Shown here piece after piece: positions 55,200 to 64,000 of a stretch of 64,000 nucleotides of DNA. Within the stretch, counting starts at the first letter, position 1. Every line of letters begins with the position of its first letter. The DNA comes from Pedobacter nototheniae. GTDB lineage: Bacteria; Bacteroidota; Bacteroidia; Sphingobacteriales; Sphingobacteriaceae. Made by a program: the position numbers and the translations under genes. The stretch covers positions 1-64,000 of the forward strand of contig NZ_RQRS01000026.1 in assembly GCF_004335085.1 (NCBI RefSeq). The letters run 5' to 3'. Under the pieces are notes generated by a model. The model made no database searches. It saw only the letters and a program-made list of their open reading frames with translations, and was not told the DNA's origin.

Positions 55200-55847
55200 T
55201 TATTTTTCGTAAGTTTTCATTTTTCCAGCGAGGTCAATTACATTGGAAATTTTTAACTTTTTGAAAATTCTATTTTTAAATGTGCTTATTGTTCCTTTTT
55301 GCAGTTTCATTGTATTTGCAATTTCCAAAACACTAAATCCATTGGCAAGGTATTCGGCAACGATTAATTCTTTGTTAGAAAGCCTTAAGTAATCGCTTTC
55401 ATCACCGCCTCTTAAAATGCCATCAAACAATACTTCCTTAATTTTTTGGCTCGAGTATCGGCTGCCTGCAAGCAGCGTGGTAATGGCAACTAATATTTCT
55501 GATTCGGTTGCATTTTTAGATAAAAAACCATCGGCTCCAGCTTTCAATAATGGAATTGCATAAATCATTTCGTTAAGAGATGAAAACACAAGAATTTTAG
55601 TGATGTTATTTACGGCTTTTAAATCATTAATAAAGTTTTTCCCTTCTATTCCTTTTAGTTGTGGATCTATAAACACAATGTTTGGATTATTCTTAAGTTG
55701 TACAACCAGTTTTTCCATAGAAGTTACATGAACAATCTGTGTTTTTTTCCAAAATGTAGAAAGCAAATCTTTTAGTCCGCGGTAAACAATTTCTTGTGGC
55801 TGGGCAACAATAATTCTGATGTTATTATCATTAGTTTTATCTTTCAT
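55200..55847 (-). CDS. NarL/LuxR-type response regulator with atypical receiver
   Basis: The 215-residue product has a receiver domain (about 10-130) with D61 at the phosphorylation position (VFIDPQLKG) and the conserved Lys at 111. The usual acidic pair in the N-terminal strand (ADDHP in relatives) is VAQPQ here (14-18), which should impair Mg2+ binding. A LuxR helix-turn-helix follows (about 150-210; LSNKELIVAEYLANGFSVLEIANTMKLQKGTISTFKNRIFKKL). It lies between porP/sprF (27 bases before) and the OmpA gene (42 bases after) with no kinase gene nearby. It may act without phosphorylation and control the surface cluster. Confidence 0.88.
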   Translation of the reverse strand: MKDKTNDNNIRIIVAQPQEIVYRGLKDLLSTFWKKTQIVHVTSMEKLVVQLKNNPNIVFIDPQLKGIEGKNFINDLKAVNNITKILVFSSLNEMIYAIPLLKAGADGFLSKNATESEILVAITTLLAGSRYSSQKIKEVLFDGILRGGDESDYLRLSNKELIVAEYLANGFSVLEIANTMKLQKGTISTFKNRIFKKLKISNVIDLAGKMKTYEK

Positions 55848-55874
55848 GTTTACGGTTTAAGCTCTACTATACAA

Positions 55875-56846
55875 TTAGAAAACCCTTGGGGTAGCCATTC
55901 TAACATCCGATCTACCAAAAGAAAAGGCTACAGAAATTTCGTGTGTACCACCGCTATATCCTTGCAATGGGCCAATTGAAAAATCATAACCGTATCCGAT
56001 TCTAATTTTTTCTGAAGGAAATAATTGTATGGCTGCCACGGCTGAATTTCGGGTAGAAAGATCTTTTTGCAGATAACTTTTGTCGTAAAGCTTAATTCCA
56101 GTACGGTAAGAGCCGCCAATCCAGATTGCATCCTTTATCATTAAAAATGCATTAATATCTAAACTTGTTGGTCCGCCTCTATCATCTTTAATTAGAAATG
56201 AAGGTTTAATCTGAAAATCTTCGTTTAAAGGAAATAAAGCTCCTGCTGTTAAATAATAGTGGGGTTTGGGCTGTGGAATAAATGCATATTTATCAATGTT
56301 AATGTATTGCGCAATTAAATTATCGGCAGAGAAACCTGCGTAAAACCTATCGTTAGAAAAGTAAACCCCTGCCCTTGCATCGGGCACTATCGTACTTTGT
56401 GTACCCACCGGTTGATTTATTTCTACATCATTAGGGTTAAGCATTGAACCATCTATCGCTAAATTAACCATACCAACCCCCAAACCTAATGCAAGGCGAG
56501 AGCTTCCATCGTCATTCATTCTAATACGGTATGCATAATTTCCATATACACTTAAATTGGTTTGTGCACCAAGCTTATCACTCGCCACCTGAAGTGCTAA
56601 ACCAACGTTGCCATCATTAGCAATGGCATCTACCGCAAGCGACATACTTTTTGGTGCCCCATTAATGCCCGTCCACTGACTACGATAAAAACTATGCACG
56701 TTTAACACTTCCTTATATCCGGCATAAGCTGGATTAATGTAAATTCCGTTAAACATGTACTGGCTATACTGGGCATCTTGTTGGGCAATTGCCGATCTGC
56801 ATAGCAGTACTAAAGAAAGTGTAATGAATAATAATATTTTTTTCAT
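55875..56846 (-). CDS. PorP/SprF-family T9SS outer-membrane protein
   Basis: I start it at the ATG at 56846 (MKKILLFITLSLVLLCRSAIAQ), giving 323 residues with a signal peptide; the frame from 56915 adds 23 residues running through the preceding hairpin. The mature start QQDAQYSQYMFNGIYINPAYAGY is the hallmark of the PorP/SprF family, followed by SLAVDAIANDGNVGLALQV and beta-barrel strands to the end (GGTHEISVAFSFG). SprF-like proteins are needed for export or surface attachment of a specific giant adhesin carrying a type B sorting domain, here the gene immediately upstream. Confidence 0.93.
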   Translation of the reverse strand: MKKILLFITLSLVLLCRSAIAQQDAQYSQYMFNGIYINPAYAGYKEVLNVHSFYRSQWTGINGAPKSMSLAVDAIANDGNVGLALQVASDKLGAQTNLSVYGNYAYRIRMNDDGSSRLALGLGVGMVNLAIDGSMLNPNDVEINQPVGTQSTIVPDARAGVYFSNDRFYAGFSADNLIAQYINIDKYAFIPQPKPHYYLTAGALFPLNEDFQIKPSFLIKDDRGGPTSLDINAFLMIKDAIWIGGSYRTGIKLYDKSYLQKDLSTRNSAVAAIQLFPSEKIRIGYGYDFSIGPLQGYSGGTHEISVAFSFGRSDVRMATPRVF

Positions 56847-56880
56847 GGAAAATTTTATTTTAATATCTACTGATTGAAAT

Positions 56881-56908
56881 GGGATGTTTTGGAAAGCCAA
56901 AACATCCC
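56881..56908 (-). terminator. Hairpin between the giant adhesin and porP/sprF genes
   Basis: A perfect 12-base stem (GGGATGTTTTGG at 56881-56892, complement at 56897-56908) has a 4-base loop, 8 bases past the stop of the adhesin gene. The following bases on the minus strand are only moderately T-rich, so partial termination that sets the ratio of adhesin to SprF transcript is possible. Confidence 0.6.
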
Positions 56909-56916
56909 GGCTCATT

Positions 56917-59900
56917 TTACTTTTTAAATGTTCTAATCAGCGTTATATATCCTTTTTTAATTTCGAACTCGTTACTACCAATTCTCTTCACTTTTAATAG
57001 ATAGAAATAAGTTCCCTCGTTCAAGCCCTCACCCGTCCAGGTGTTTTGATAGTTTTTAGCACGATATACTTCATTTCCATATCTGTTTACAATCGTTAAT
57101 TCATTTGCCTGATATTGATCTAAGCCTCTTATTTCGAATGTATCATTAATACCATCGCCATTCGGGGTGAAAAGTGTTGGCACCGTTACATCAAAGAAAT
57201 TGATTTGAATAGTTGCAGATGCTACGTTGGTGTAATAACCATAGGCATCTTTAACGCGGTAGCTAAATACATCCGTTCCTGTATAACCAGGGTTTGGCAT
57301 ATAGGTAATTGTTCCGTCAGCATTTATTTTTACCGTTCCATGTTTTGGTTGCTCCATAATTTCTATACCCAGTTTATCTAAAGTAGAGTTACCTGGATCA
57401 TCATTATCAAGCACTTTTATTATGATTTGCGCATTTGCCTGAGTTTCTGCCTTGTCATTTATTGCCACTGGCGATTTAGGAACAGTAATTACCGTTGGGG
57501 TATTATTCCCTTCTGCCGTTCCTGATACATCCTGAACATCAGCTGATGATGGAGTTTTGGCTTTAACTGATGCCGTATTACTTACAGTACCCAAATCTTT
57601 ATCAGCCTGCGTTAAAGTGTAAACTTCGGTTACCGTTACTGTAGCACCTGGGTTTAAACCACCTGGTATGCTTATCACTTTGTTGGCAAAGCCTAATTTG
57701 GCATCTGTTAATTGAACTACATCCAAGGTTACGTTACCTAAGTTTTTAATTGTGAAGGTATAGGTAATCTGGTTGCCACTAAAAGCTGCCGTTTTAACCA
57801 ATGAGATTGCTCCTTTTTCTGGTACAATAGTTACTGTTGGCGTATCGTTATTTTCGGCAGTTCCAGATAAATCACTTACCGATTGTCCGTTAGGTGCCTG
57901 TACCACAACCTTTGCACTGTTAGTTACATTTCCGGCATTTTTATCTGCTTGTGTTAAGGTATAAACAGCGGTTTCTACTGTTGATGCGCCTGGTGCTAAC
58001 ACTTTGTTTAATGTTCTGGTTAAACCAATTTTCGCATCTGTAATTGTAATAGATGATACCGTTACATTTCCAGTATTTTTAATTGTGAAGCTATATGTAA
58101 TGCTATTTCCATCTGTGCTTAATACGCCGGTTTTTACCATTGTAACCGCAGGAGTAGAAATTATTTTACTTATTGTAGCATCATCAATTGCTGGTGTATT
58201 CGGGTCATCAGATTTAGGGTTAGAAACCGTACCTCCTTTTGGATTATTTGCAGAAACCGATGCCTGATTACTGTAGCTTCCATTATCAACCTCAGCCTGT
58301 GTTAAAGTATGTTTAGCCTTAACTGTTGCTGTTGCATTTGGTGCTAAACTTGCAATACTAGCCGGAAGAATTGAGCCTGTATCTGCCCCTGCATCACTTA
58401 CTATAACGTTTGATAAAGTTACATTTCCTGTGTTTTTAACTACAATGGTATAGTTAATTACATCACCCGCTTTGCTGCCTGTATTATCCGCTACTTTGGT
58501 TAATGTCATTGTAGCATTTGGAATAATGTTTACAACCGTTGCATCATCAACCGCTGGTGTATTCGGGTCATCAGATTTAGGGTTAGAAACCGTACCTCCT
58601 TTTGGATTATTTCCAGACACTGAAGCCTGGTTACTATAGCTTCCATTATCAACCTCAGCCTGTGTTAAAGTATGTTTAGCTTTAACGGTTGCCGTTGCAT
58701 TTGGTGCTAAACTTGCAATACTAGCCGGAAGAATTGAGCCTACATCTGCCCCTGCATCACTTACTGCTATGTTTGATAAAGTTACATTTCCAGTATTTTT
58801 AACCAAAATGGTATACGTAATTATATCGCCCACTTTGCTTCCCGTATTATCTGCTACCTTAGTTAAACTCATTGTAGCATTTGGAATAATGTTTATTACC
58901 GTTGCATCATCAACCGCTGGTGTATTTGGATCGTCAGATTTAGGGTTAGAAACCGTATTTCCTTTTGGATCATTGCCAGAAACCGACGCTTGGTTAGTAT
59001 AACTTCCATTATCAACTTCTGCTTGTGTTAATGTATGTTTAGCGGTTACGGTTGCCGTAGCATTTGGTGCTATACTTGCAATACTTACCGGAAGGATTGA
59101 TCCCAAATCCGCACCTGCATCACTTACCGCTACGTTTGATAAAGTTACGTTACCAGTATTTTTAACTACAATGGTATAATTTATAATATCACCAGCTTTA
59201 CTTCCTGTATTATCTGCTACTTTGGTTAATGTCATTGCAGCATTCGGAAGAATGGTTATTACCGTTGCATCATCAACCGCTGGTGTATTCGGATCATCAG
59301 ATTTTGGCGTAGAAACTGTATTCCCTTTTGGATTATTTCCAGAAATACTTGCCTGATTGCTGTAACTTCCATTATCAATTTCAGCTTGTGTTAGCGTATG
59401 TTTTGCTTTAACGGTTGCCGTAGCATTAGGCGCTAAACTTGAAATACTAGCCGGAAGGATTGAACCTGCATCTGCTCCTGCATCACTTACAGCAACATTT
59501 GATAAAGTTACGTTTCCAGTGTTTTTAACTACAATGGTATAATTGATTACATCGCCAGCCTTGCTGCCCGTATTATCTGCAACTTTGGTTAATGTCATTG
59601 CCGCATTCGGAATAATGGTTACTACCGTTGCATCATCAACCGCTGGTGTATTCGGGTCGTCAGATTTATTGTTAGAAACCGTATTTCCTTTTGGATCATT
59701 TCCAGAAACTGAAGCCTGGTTGCTATAACTTCCATTATCAACTTCTGCTTGTGTTAATGTATGTTTCGCTGTAAGGGTTGCGGTAGCATTTGGTGCTAAT
59801 ATTGCAACGCTTGCCGGAAGGATTGAGCCTGCATCTGCTCCTGCATCACTTACGGCAACATTACCTAAAGTTACGTTTCCTGTATTTTTAACTACAATGG

Positions 59901-62900
59901 TATAATTAATTACATCGCCAGCTTTTGTACCTGTATTATTTGCAACTTTAGTTAAGCTCATTGATCCATTTGATACAATTGTTGCTACCGTTGGCGTATC
60001 ATTGGTTTCATCCGTACCAGATTTATCTGAGATATTTGTACCAATTGCCGGACTTGCCGTAACTTCTGCAGTGTTAGAATATATTCCGGCATCTACATCA
60101 GATTGGCTCAATACATGGCTTGCTGTAATGGTTACACTCGCCCCTGGTGCCAATGTACTAATAGGACTTCCTGCTACAATTGCATTAGCATCTGTTACCA
60201 CTAAATTGCTCAGCGTAATATTACCTGTATTTTTAACGGTAAGGTTGTAGTTTAATGTTTGTCCTGCTTGGTTTGGAACTGCCCCTACCACAGTTTTAAC
60301 TAAGGTTACACCTGGTGCAGGTACAATTTGAACTACGGTTGGTAAATCATCCGTTGCTGTAATTCCAGAAATATCACTTACTTCTGATGCATCTGGTGCT
60401 TTTGATGTTACCGAAGCACTATTACTAAAGCTTCCTTTATCTACATCAGCTTGTGTAACTGTATGTTTTGCGGTTACTTTTACGTTTGCACCCGCTGCTA
60501 AGCTAGCAATGGTTGCAGGTGTAATACTGCCTGCATCAGCACCTTGATCTTCAATAACCAAATTGGTTAATGCAGATGTTCCCGTGTTGTTAATATTTAA
60601 CTCATAATTTATTACATCGCCTGCTTTATTTACTGTATTTAACGCTGTTTTTACTAAGGTTAACGACGAACGATAAACAGAAGTAGAAACGGAAGATGTT
60701 GCCGTTGTTGCACCAGCCTCAGATGGTTGCGCAGTAACAGAGTTTAAAATTGTACCATCGAAAGTTGATGGAATATCGCCACTTACATAAATGTTTATTC
60801 CATTTGCAGCACCTGCCGGAAGGTTTGCAATTAAATTAATATCACCACTTCCACTTGCAACAGATGTTGTTGCCGCTCCGCTGTTTTGAACTGTCCAGCT
60901 TACATTATTTAGTGCAACTGGTGCAGCATCAGCAATCGAAAGATTTAATGCATCACCTGTACCTTCATTTACAACATTAATTAGATAACTAATTTTATTG
61001 CCAGATCTAAGTACTGCAGGTCCGCCTTTGGTTATTTTAATAATTGGTTGCCTGCTCACCGCTGTTACCACTGGGGTTGAGTTTACAGCTGTACCTGTTT
61101 CTGCTGGCGTAACGCTTGCTGTATTGCTTAGGTTTCCACTAAAGGCTGGCGAAACCGTTCCTTTAATATCAATTACAATACGATCTGTACTAGCAGCAGG
61201 CAAGTTTGCATTTATCGCAATAGTGTTGCCTGTACCTTGCTGACCAGATAAAATTGCTGTAGCACCCTCAGCCGTTGCAGTCCATTCTACATTGCTAATT
61301 TGAGCCGGAACTATATCTGCAATTGCGGAATTTAAAGCGGTACTTGGACCGTTATTTTTAACTACAATCTGATAGTTTATTATAGTGCCTGCTGAAACAT
61401 TTGAAGGACCACTTTTTGAAATCACTAAATCCACAGAAGGTGTTACAACTGTAGAAGCCGTACTTTGTGATGGTTGAATACCAGGCTCAGCAGGGGTTGC
61501 CGTAGCTGTATTTACCAAAGTGCTTTTAAATAATGGGTTAATTGTTCCAGTAACGATAACATCTATACTTCCATTTGCCGGAATATTTGCGGTTAAAGAA
61601 ACATTGTTACCAGAACCGGTACTGCCTGTTATTATACTTGCACCATTTGTTGCAGTACCTATCCAACTTACGTTTTGAACGTTGCTAGGAACGGCATCTG
61701 CTAAAATTGTACCCAAAGCATCAGATGGGCCTGCATTACTTAACTTAAGGGCATAAGTTATGCCGCTGCCACCAGAAGAAGCCGTTGGAGCAGATTTTGT
61801 TAACAATAAATTAGGTGTTTGTTTTACCGTGGTTACCGCCGGATTAGAAGTTACCGGATTATTTCCAGGCTCTGATGGTGTAACTGTTGCTATATTTGAA
61901 ACCGTTCCACTTGCATTTGAAGCTAAAGTACCATTGATGGTTACATAAATTTTTCCTCCTGCCGGAATGTTCCCTGTTAAAGATAATGCATTTCCTGTTC
62001 CCGTTCCATTTGCGGTAACTAACGCACCACCAGCAACTGTTGTTGCCCAGGTTGGGTTAAGGATAGTTGCTGGAATATTATCTGTTATTACCGCAGCAGC
62101 TGCGTTACTTGGTCCGTTATTGCCTACCTCCACAACATACACAATTGGTTGCCCAGCACTTAACGTTAATGGTGCAGATTTTGTAATTGTTAGGTTGGTT
62201 AATTTACTTACCGTTGTACTTACCTCTGGCGAAGAAACCGTTGGATTAGTACCTATTTTAGCATTTGCAGTATTTTTAATTGTTCCTGCAAAATTAGGGT
62301 TAATGGTTCCTGTTATATCTATAACAACAGATGCACCTACTGGAATATTTGCATTTATTGCAATATTACCTGTTCCAGTTGTTGTACCATTTATAACAGC
62401 AGCAGTACCATTGTTGGTTGCTGTCCATTGTGCATTTGTAATTTCAGCCTGTAATGCATCCGTAATGTTTACAGCTGTAGCATCACTTGGGCCTGTATTA
62501 TCTACCTTAATTTTATAAGTAATTTGGTTACCAGCATTTGCTGTAGCTGGGCCAGTTTTTTGTACTACCAATGTAGGCGTACTAATTACATTTGTACTTA
62601 CTAACGATGTATTATTTGAAGTGTTGTAATCGGTTATTGCAGCAGGCAAAGTTACTGTAGCCGTGTTTGTTAACGGCCCTAAGACTGCATTTGATGGAAC
62701 TTTACCCTTTATGGTTACGGTTATAAAGTTTCCTTGTCCGCCACCAATATTACCTTTTAATTGCACCGCATTACCTACCCCATTTGCTGTAGAAGTAATG
62801 GTAGCATTACCAGTTGCAGCAGCACTCCAGGTTACATTGTTTAGCAATGGATTTACATTGTCGTTAACTATTATATCATCAACATCTACTGAGCCATTAT

Positions 62901-64000
62901 TATACACATTTACGGTGTATGTTATATTTTCGCCAGCAGCTACTTGTTGCGGACCAGCCTTAATTACGGCAATATCTGTAGATCTGTTTACACTTGTAGT
63001 TACCGAACTTTCTTTAACCTGACCAGAGGTTGCCTCTGCCTTGTTTGTGAAAGATGAGCCCGCTGTTTGTTTAATAATACCGTTTACAGTAATTAATATG
63101 TTATTGTTTCCTGCCGGAATATCGCCTACAGTTAAAATACTGTTTGAGGTACCCGCCGAAGCAGATCCAGACTTAATTACCGCAACTCCATTTACTTCAG
63201 CAATCCAGTTTAATACCTGTACATCATCTGGCACATTATCAACAATAAATGCATCAGTAATATCGCCAGCACCAGTATTTTTAATTAAAATGGTGTAGGT
63301 AATCTGATCGCCTACGTTTGCATTTGCAGGACCAGATTTTGCAATTGTAAAGTTCGGATCGTTATCTATTATAGTATTAAAAGTAGAGGTATTATTCGCC
63401 GTTTCCGGATCGTTAATTGATGCTGCTACCGTTGCCGTAGCTGTATTAGAAATTGGCGTACCATCTAATAGAGATGCACTAACAATACCTTTTATTTTAA
63501 CTTCAATTATACCCGTGTTAGGTGCAATATCTGCTGTTAAGTTTATATTTCCTGTACCAGAAGCAGCACTAACGCTCGATCCTGAAGTTGCCGTTGCCGT
63601 CCAGGTAATTGATCCTGCATTTATTGAGCTTGGTAAAGCATCAACAATTTTAGTTGCCGTTGCAGTACTTGGTCCCTGGTTGGTAATTCTTAAAGTATAG
63701 TTTATTTCCTCTCCTGCCTTGGCATTTGCCGGACCAGATTTTACGATTCTAACGTTAGCCTTGCGAGCAATATTAGTTACAACCGTTGCACTTGCCGGTG
63801 TTGGATCTGTAACGCCTACTGGCGGAACCGCAGTTGCAGTATTGGTTAAGGTTGCACCTGCAAACGCTGGATCAACTGTACCAATTAATGTAATAATAAC
63901 TTTATCAGTACCACCTGCCTTAAGTGCTGCAGTTAAATTTACATTACCTGTACCACTGCTTACATTTGTTGTAGCGGCGCCCGCTGTTGCAACTGTCCAG
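56917..64000 (-). CDS. Giant DUF11-repeat adhesin with T9SS type B sorting domain (5' part outside window)
   Basis: The frame is open from the right edge to the stop at 56917, giving 2361 codons; an internal Met at 63234 is not the start, because DUF11-like sequence continues upstream of it. It consists of about 17 complete DUF11-type repeats and one cut by the edge, each with KSGPxxxxxGxxIxYxIxVxNxGxS and a threonine-rich end. A single Ig/cadherin-like unit follows (VLDNDDPGNSTLDKL...GYTGTDVFSYRVKD). The last 90 residues are a gliding-motility-associated C-terminal domain (VPTLFTPNGDGINDTFEI, IVNRYGNEVYRAKNYQNTWTG), the type B T9SS signal. This marks it as a SprB-like cell-surface adhesin, secreted with the PorP/SprF protein encoded next. 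Confidence 0.93.
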   Translation of the reverse strand, partial: WTVATAGAATTNVSSGTGNVNLTAALKAGGTDKVIITLIGTVDPAFAGATLTNTATAVPPVGVTDPTPASATVVTNIARKANVRIVKSGPANAKAGEEINYTLRITNQGPSTATATKIVDALPSSINAGSITWTATATSGSSVSAASGTGNINLTADIAPNTGIIEVKIKGIVSASLLDGTPISNTATATVAASINDPETANNTSTFNTIIDNDPNFTIAKSGPANANVGDQITYTILIKNTGAGDITDAFIVDNVPDDVQVLNWIAEVNGVAVIKSGSASAGTSNSILTVGDIPAGNNNILITVNGIIKQTAGSSFTNKAEATSGQVKESSVTTSVNRSTDIAVIKAGPQQVAAGENITYTVNVYNNGSVDVDDIIVNDNVNPLLNNVTWSAAATGNATITSTANGVGNAVQLKGNIGGGQGNFITVTIKGKVPSNAVLGPLTNTATVTLPAAITDYNTSNNTSLVSTNVISTPTLVVQKTGPATANAGNQITYKIKVDNTGPSDATAVNITDALQAEITNAQWTATNNGTAAVINGTTTGTGNIAINANIPVGASVVIDITGTINPNFAGTIKNTANAKIGTNPTVSSPEVSTTVSKLTNLTITKSAPLTLSAGQPIVYVVEVGNNGPSNAAAAVITDNIPATILNPTWATTVAGGALVTANGTGTGNALSLTGNIPAGGKIYVTINGTLASNASGTVSNIATVTPSEPGNNPVTSNPAVTTVKQTPNLLLTKSAPTASSGGSGITYALKLSNAGPSDALGTILADAVPSNVQNVSWIGTATNGASIITGSTGSGNNVSLTANIPANGSIDVIVTGTINPLFKSTLVNTATATPAEPGIQPSQSTASTVVTPSVDLVISKSGPSNVSAGTIINYQIVVKNNGPSTALNSAIADIVPAQISNVEWTATAEGATAILSGQQGTGNTIAINANLPAASTDRIVIDIKGTVSPAFSGNLSNTASVTPAETGTAVNSTPVVTAVSRQPIIKITKGGPAVLRSGNKISYLINVVNEGTGDALNLSIADAAPVALNNVSWTVQNSGAATTSVASGSGDINLIANLPAGAANGINIYVSGDIPSTFDGTILNSVTAQPSEAGATTATSSVSTSVYRSSLTLVKTALNTVNKAGDVINYELNINNTGTSALTNLVIEDQGADAGSITPATIASLAAGANVKVTAKHTVTQADVDKGSFSNSASVTSKAPDASEVSDISGITATDDLPTVVQIVPAPGVTLVKTVVGAVPNQAGQTLNYNLTVKNTGNITLSNLVVTDANAIVAGSPISTLAPGASVTITASHVLSQSDVDAGIYSNTAEVTASPAIGTNISDKSGTDETNDTPTVATIVSNGSMSLTKVANNTGTKAGDVINYTIVVKNTGNVTLGNVAVSDAGADAGSILPASVAILAPNATATLTAKHTLTQAEVDNGSYSNQASVSGNDPKGNTVSNNKSDDPNTPAVDDATVVTIIPNAAMTLTKVADNTGSKAGDVINYTIVVKNTGNVTLSNVAVSDAGADAGSILPASISSLAPNATATVKAKHTLTQAEIDNGSYSNQASISGNNPKGNTVSTPKSDDPNTPAVDDATVITILPNAAMTLTKVADNTGSKAGDIINYTIVVKNTGNVTLSNVAVSDAGADLGSILPVSIASIAPNATATVTAKHTLTQAEVDNGSYTNQASVSGNDPKGNTVSNPKSDDPNTPAVDDATVINIIPNATMSLTKVADNTGSKVGDIITYTILVKNTGNVTLSNIAVSDAGADVGSILPASIASLAPNATATVKAKHTLTQAEVDNGSYSNQASVSGNNPKGGTVSNPKSDDPNTPAVDDATVVNIIPNATMTLTKVADNTGSKAGDVINYTIVVKNTGNVTLSNVIVSDAGADTGSILPASIASLAPNATATVKAKHTLTQAEVDNGSYSNQASVSANNPKGGTVSNPKSDDPNTPAIDDATISKIISTPAVTMVKTGVLSTDGNSITYSFTIKNTGNVTVSSITITDAKIGLTRTLNKVLAPGASTVETAVYTLTQADKNAGNVTNSAKVVVQAPNGQSVSDLSGTAENNDTPTVTIVPEKGAISLVKTAAFSGNQITYTFTIKNLGNVTLDVVQLTDAKLGFANKVISIPGGLNPGATVTVTEVYTLTQADKDLGTVSNTASVKAKTPSSADVQDVSGTAEGNNTPTVITVPKSPVAINDKAETQANAQIIIKVLDNDDPGNSTLDKLGIEIMEQPKHGTVKINADGTITYMPNPGYTGTDVFSYRVKDAYGYYTNVASATIQINFFDVTVPTLFTPNGDGINDTFEIRGLDQYQANELTIVNRYGNEVYRAKNYQNTWTGEGLNEGTYFYLLKVKRIGSNEFEIKKGYITLIRTFKK
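58160..59970 (-). repeat. Five near-identical 363-base tandem repeats
   Basis: The marker GCATCATCAA starts at 58178, 58541, 58904, 59267 and 59630, spaced exactly 363 bases each time, equal to 121 residues per DUF11-type unit. Protein copies read TLTKVADNTGSKAGDVINYT...PNTPAVDDATV with only scattered substitutions. The other repeats in the gene are far more diverged, so this block was amplified or homogenised recently. Confidence 0.92.

Noticed and set aside
58160..59970. A CRISPR-like or transposon repeat array
   Set aside because: The 363-base units are in frame, code for DUF11-type domains and have no spacers.
61967..62518. A 183-residue plus-strand frame antisense to the giant adhesin
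   Set aside because: Many such frames occur opposite the repeat protein because of its Thr/Val/Asn-rich codons; none shows a signal, domain or start context.

Overview
The window looks like the chromosome of a Bacteroidota bacterium of the Sphingobacteriaceae, probably Pedobacter-like; this is inferred from content, since no rRNA or other marker gene is present. The DNA is AT-rich and start codons lack clear Shine-Dalgarno sequences. Several upstream regions carry the Bacteroidota -7 box TAnnTTTG. The proteins are typical of the group: four TonB-dependent receptors, a sigma/FecR pair, LytTR signalling, a PorP/SprF protein with a type B type IX secretion (T9SS) C-terminal domain, and many lipoproteins with a short signal ending in Cys. 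I saw no tRNA, rRNA, CRISPR array, transposase or prophage module.

Layout. (1) 1-9784, minus strand: a very tight six-gene operon, read right to left. It encodes a Tat-exported phosphatase-like protein that has lost most metal ligands, three phage tail-collar-domain paralogues, a periplasmic-binding-protein-fold protein without a signal peptide, and a giant secreted protein (at least 2019 residues) of Ig-like, MBG and other repeats that runs off the left edge. This is my first candidate for an undescribed system. (2) 10271-23306: mostly housekeeping and hypothetical genes. They include a LytS/LytTR-type two-component pair next to an outer-membrane barrel protein, YchJ, a CoiA-like nuclease divergent from a PIF1-type helicase with an HRDC-like tail and separated by a perfect palindrome, a histidine phosphatase, a voltage-gated-type potassium channel with a zinc-ribbon tail, and small membrane proteins. 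(3) 23481-27083: an iron-type TonB receptor and an exported Fe/Mn superoxide dismutase, with a possible small RNA between them.

(4) 27227-44756: an ECF sigma factor, a FecR anti-sigma factor and a 15.5 kb surface operon. The operon holds an STN-type TonB receptor, two surface lipoproteins, three fasciclin-domain proteins, an Oar-like TonB receptor and an IPT/TIG-NHL lipoprotein. It resembles a nutrient-uptake locus but has no SusD and no glycan-degrading enzyme, and is my second candidate system. (5) 44886-46960: a META-domain lipoprotein, a DUF1349 protein and a PAS-LuxR regulator. (6) 47027-53003: a heavy-metal RND efflux operon in which the inner-membrane pump and the TolC-type outer-membrane channel are one polypeptide. 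(7) 53202-64000: a T9SS-associated surface cluster made of a giant DUF11-repeat adhesin with a type B sorting domain (running off the right edge), PorP/SprF, an atypical NarL-type regulator and an OmpA-family protein.

Most of the window therefore builds, loads or regulates the cell surface. Both giant repeat proteins sit in operons with smaller partner proteins likely to help secrete or display them.
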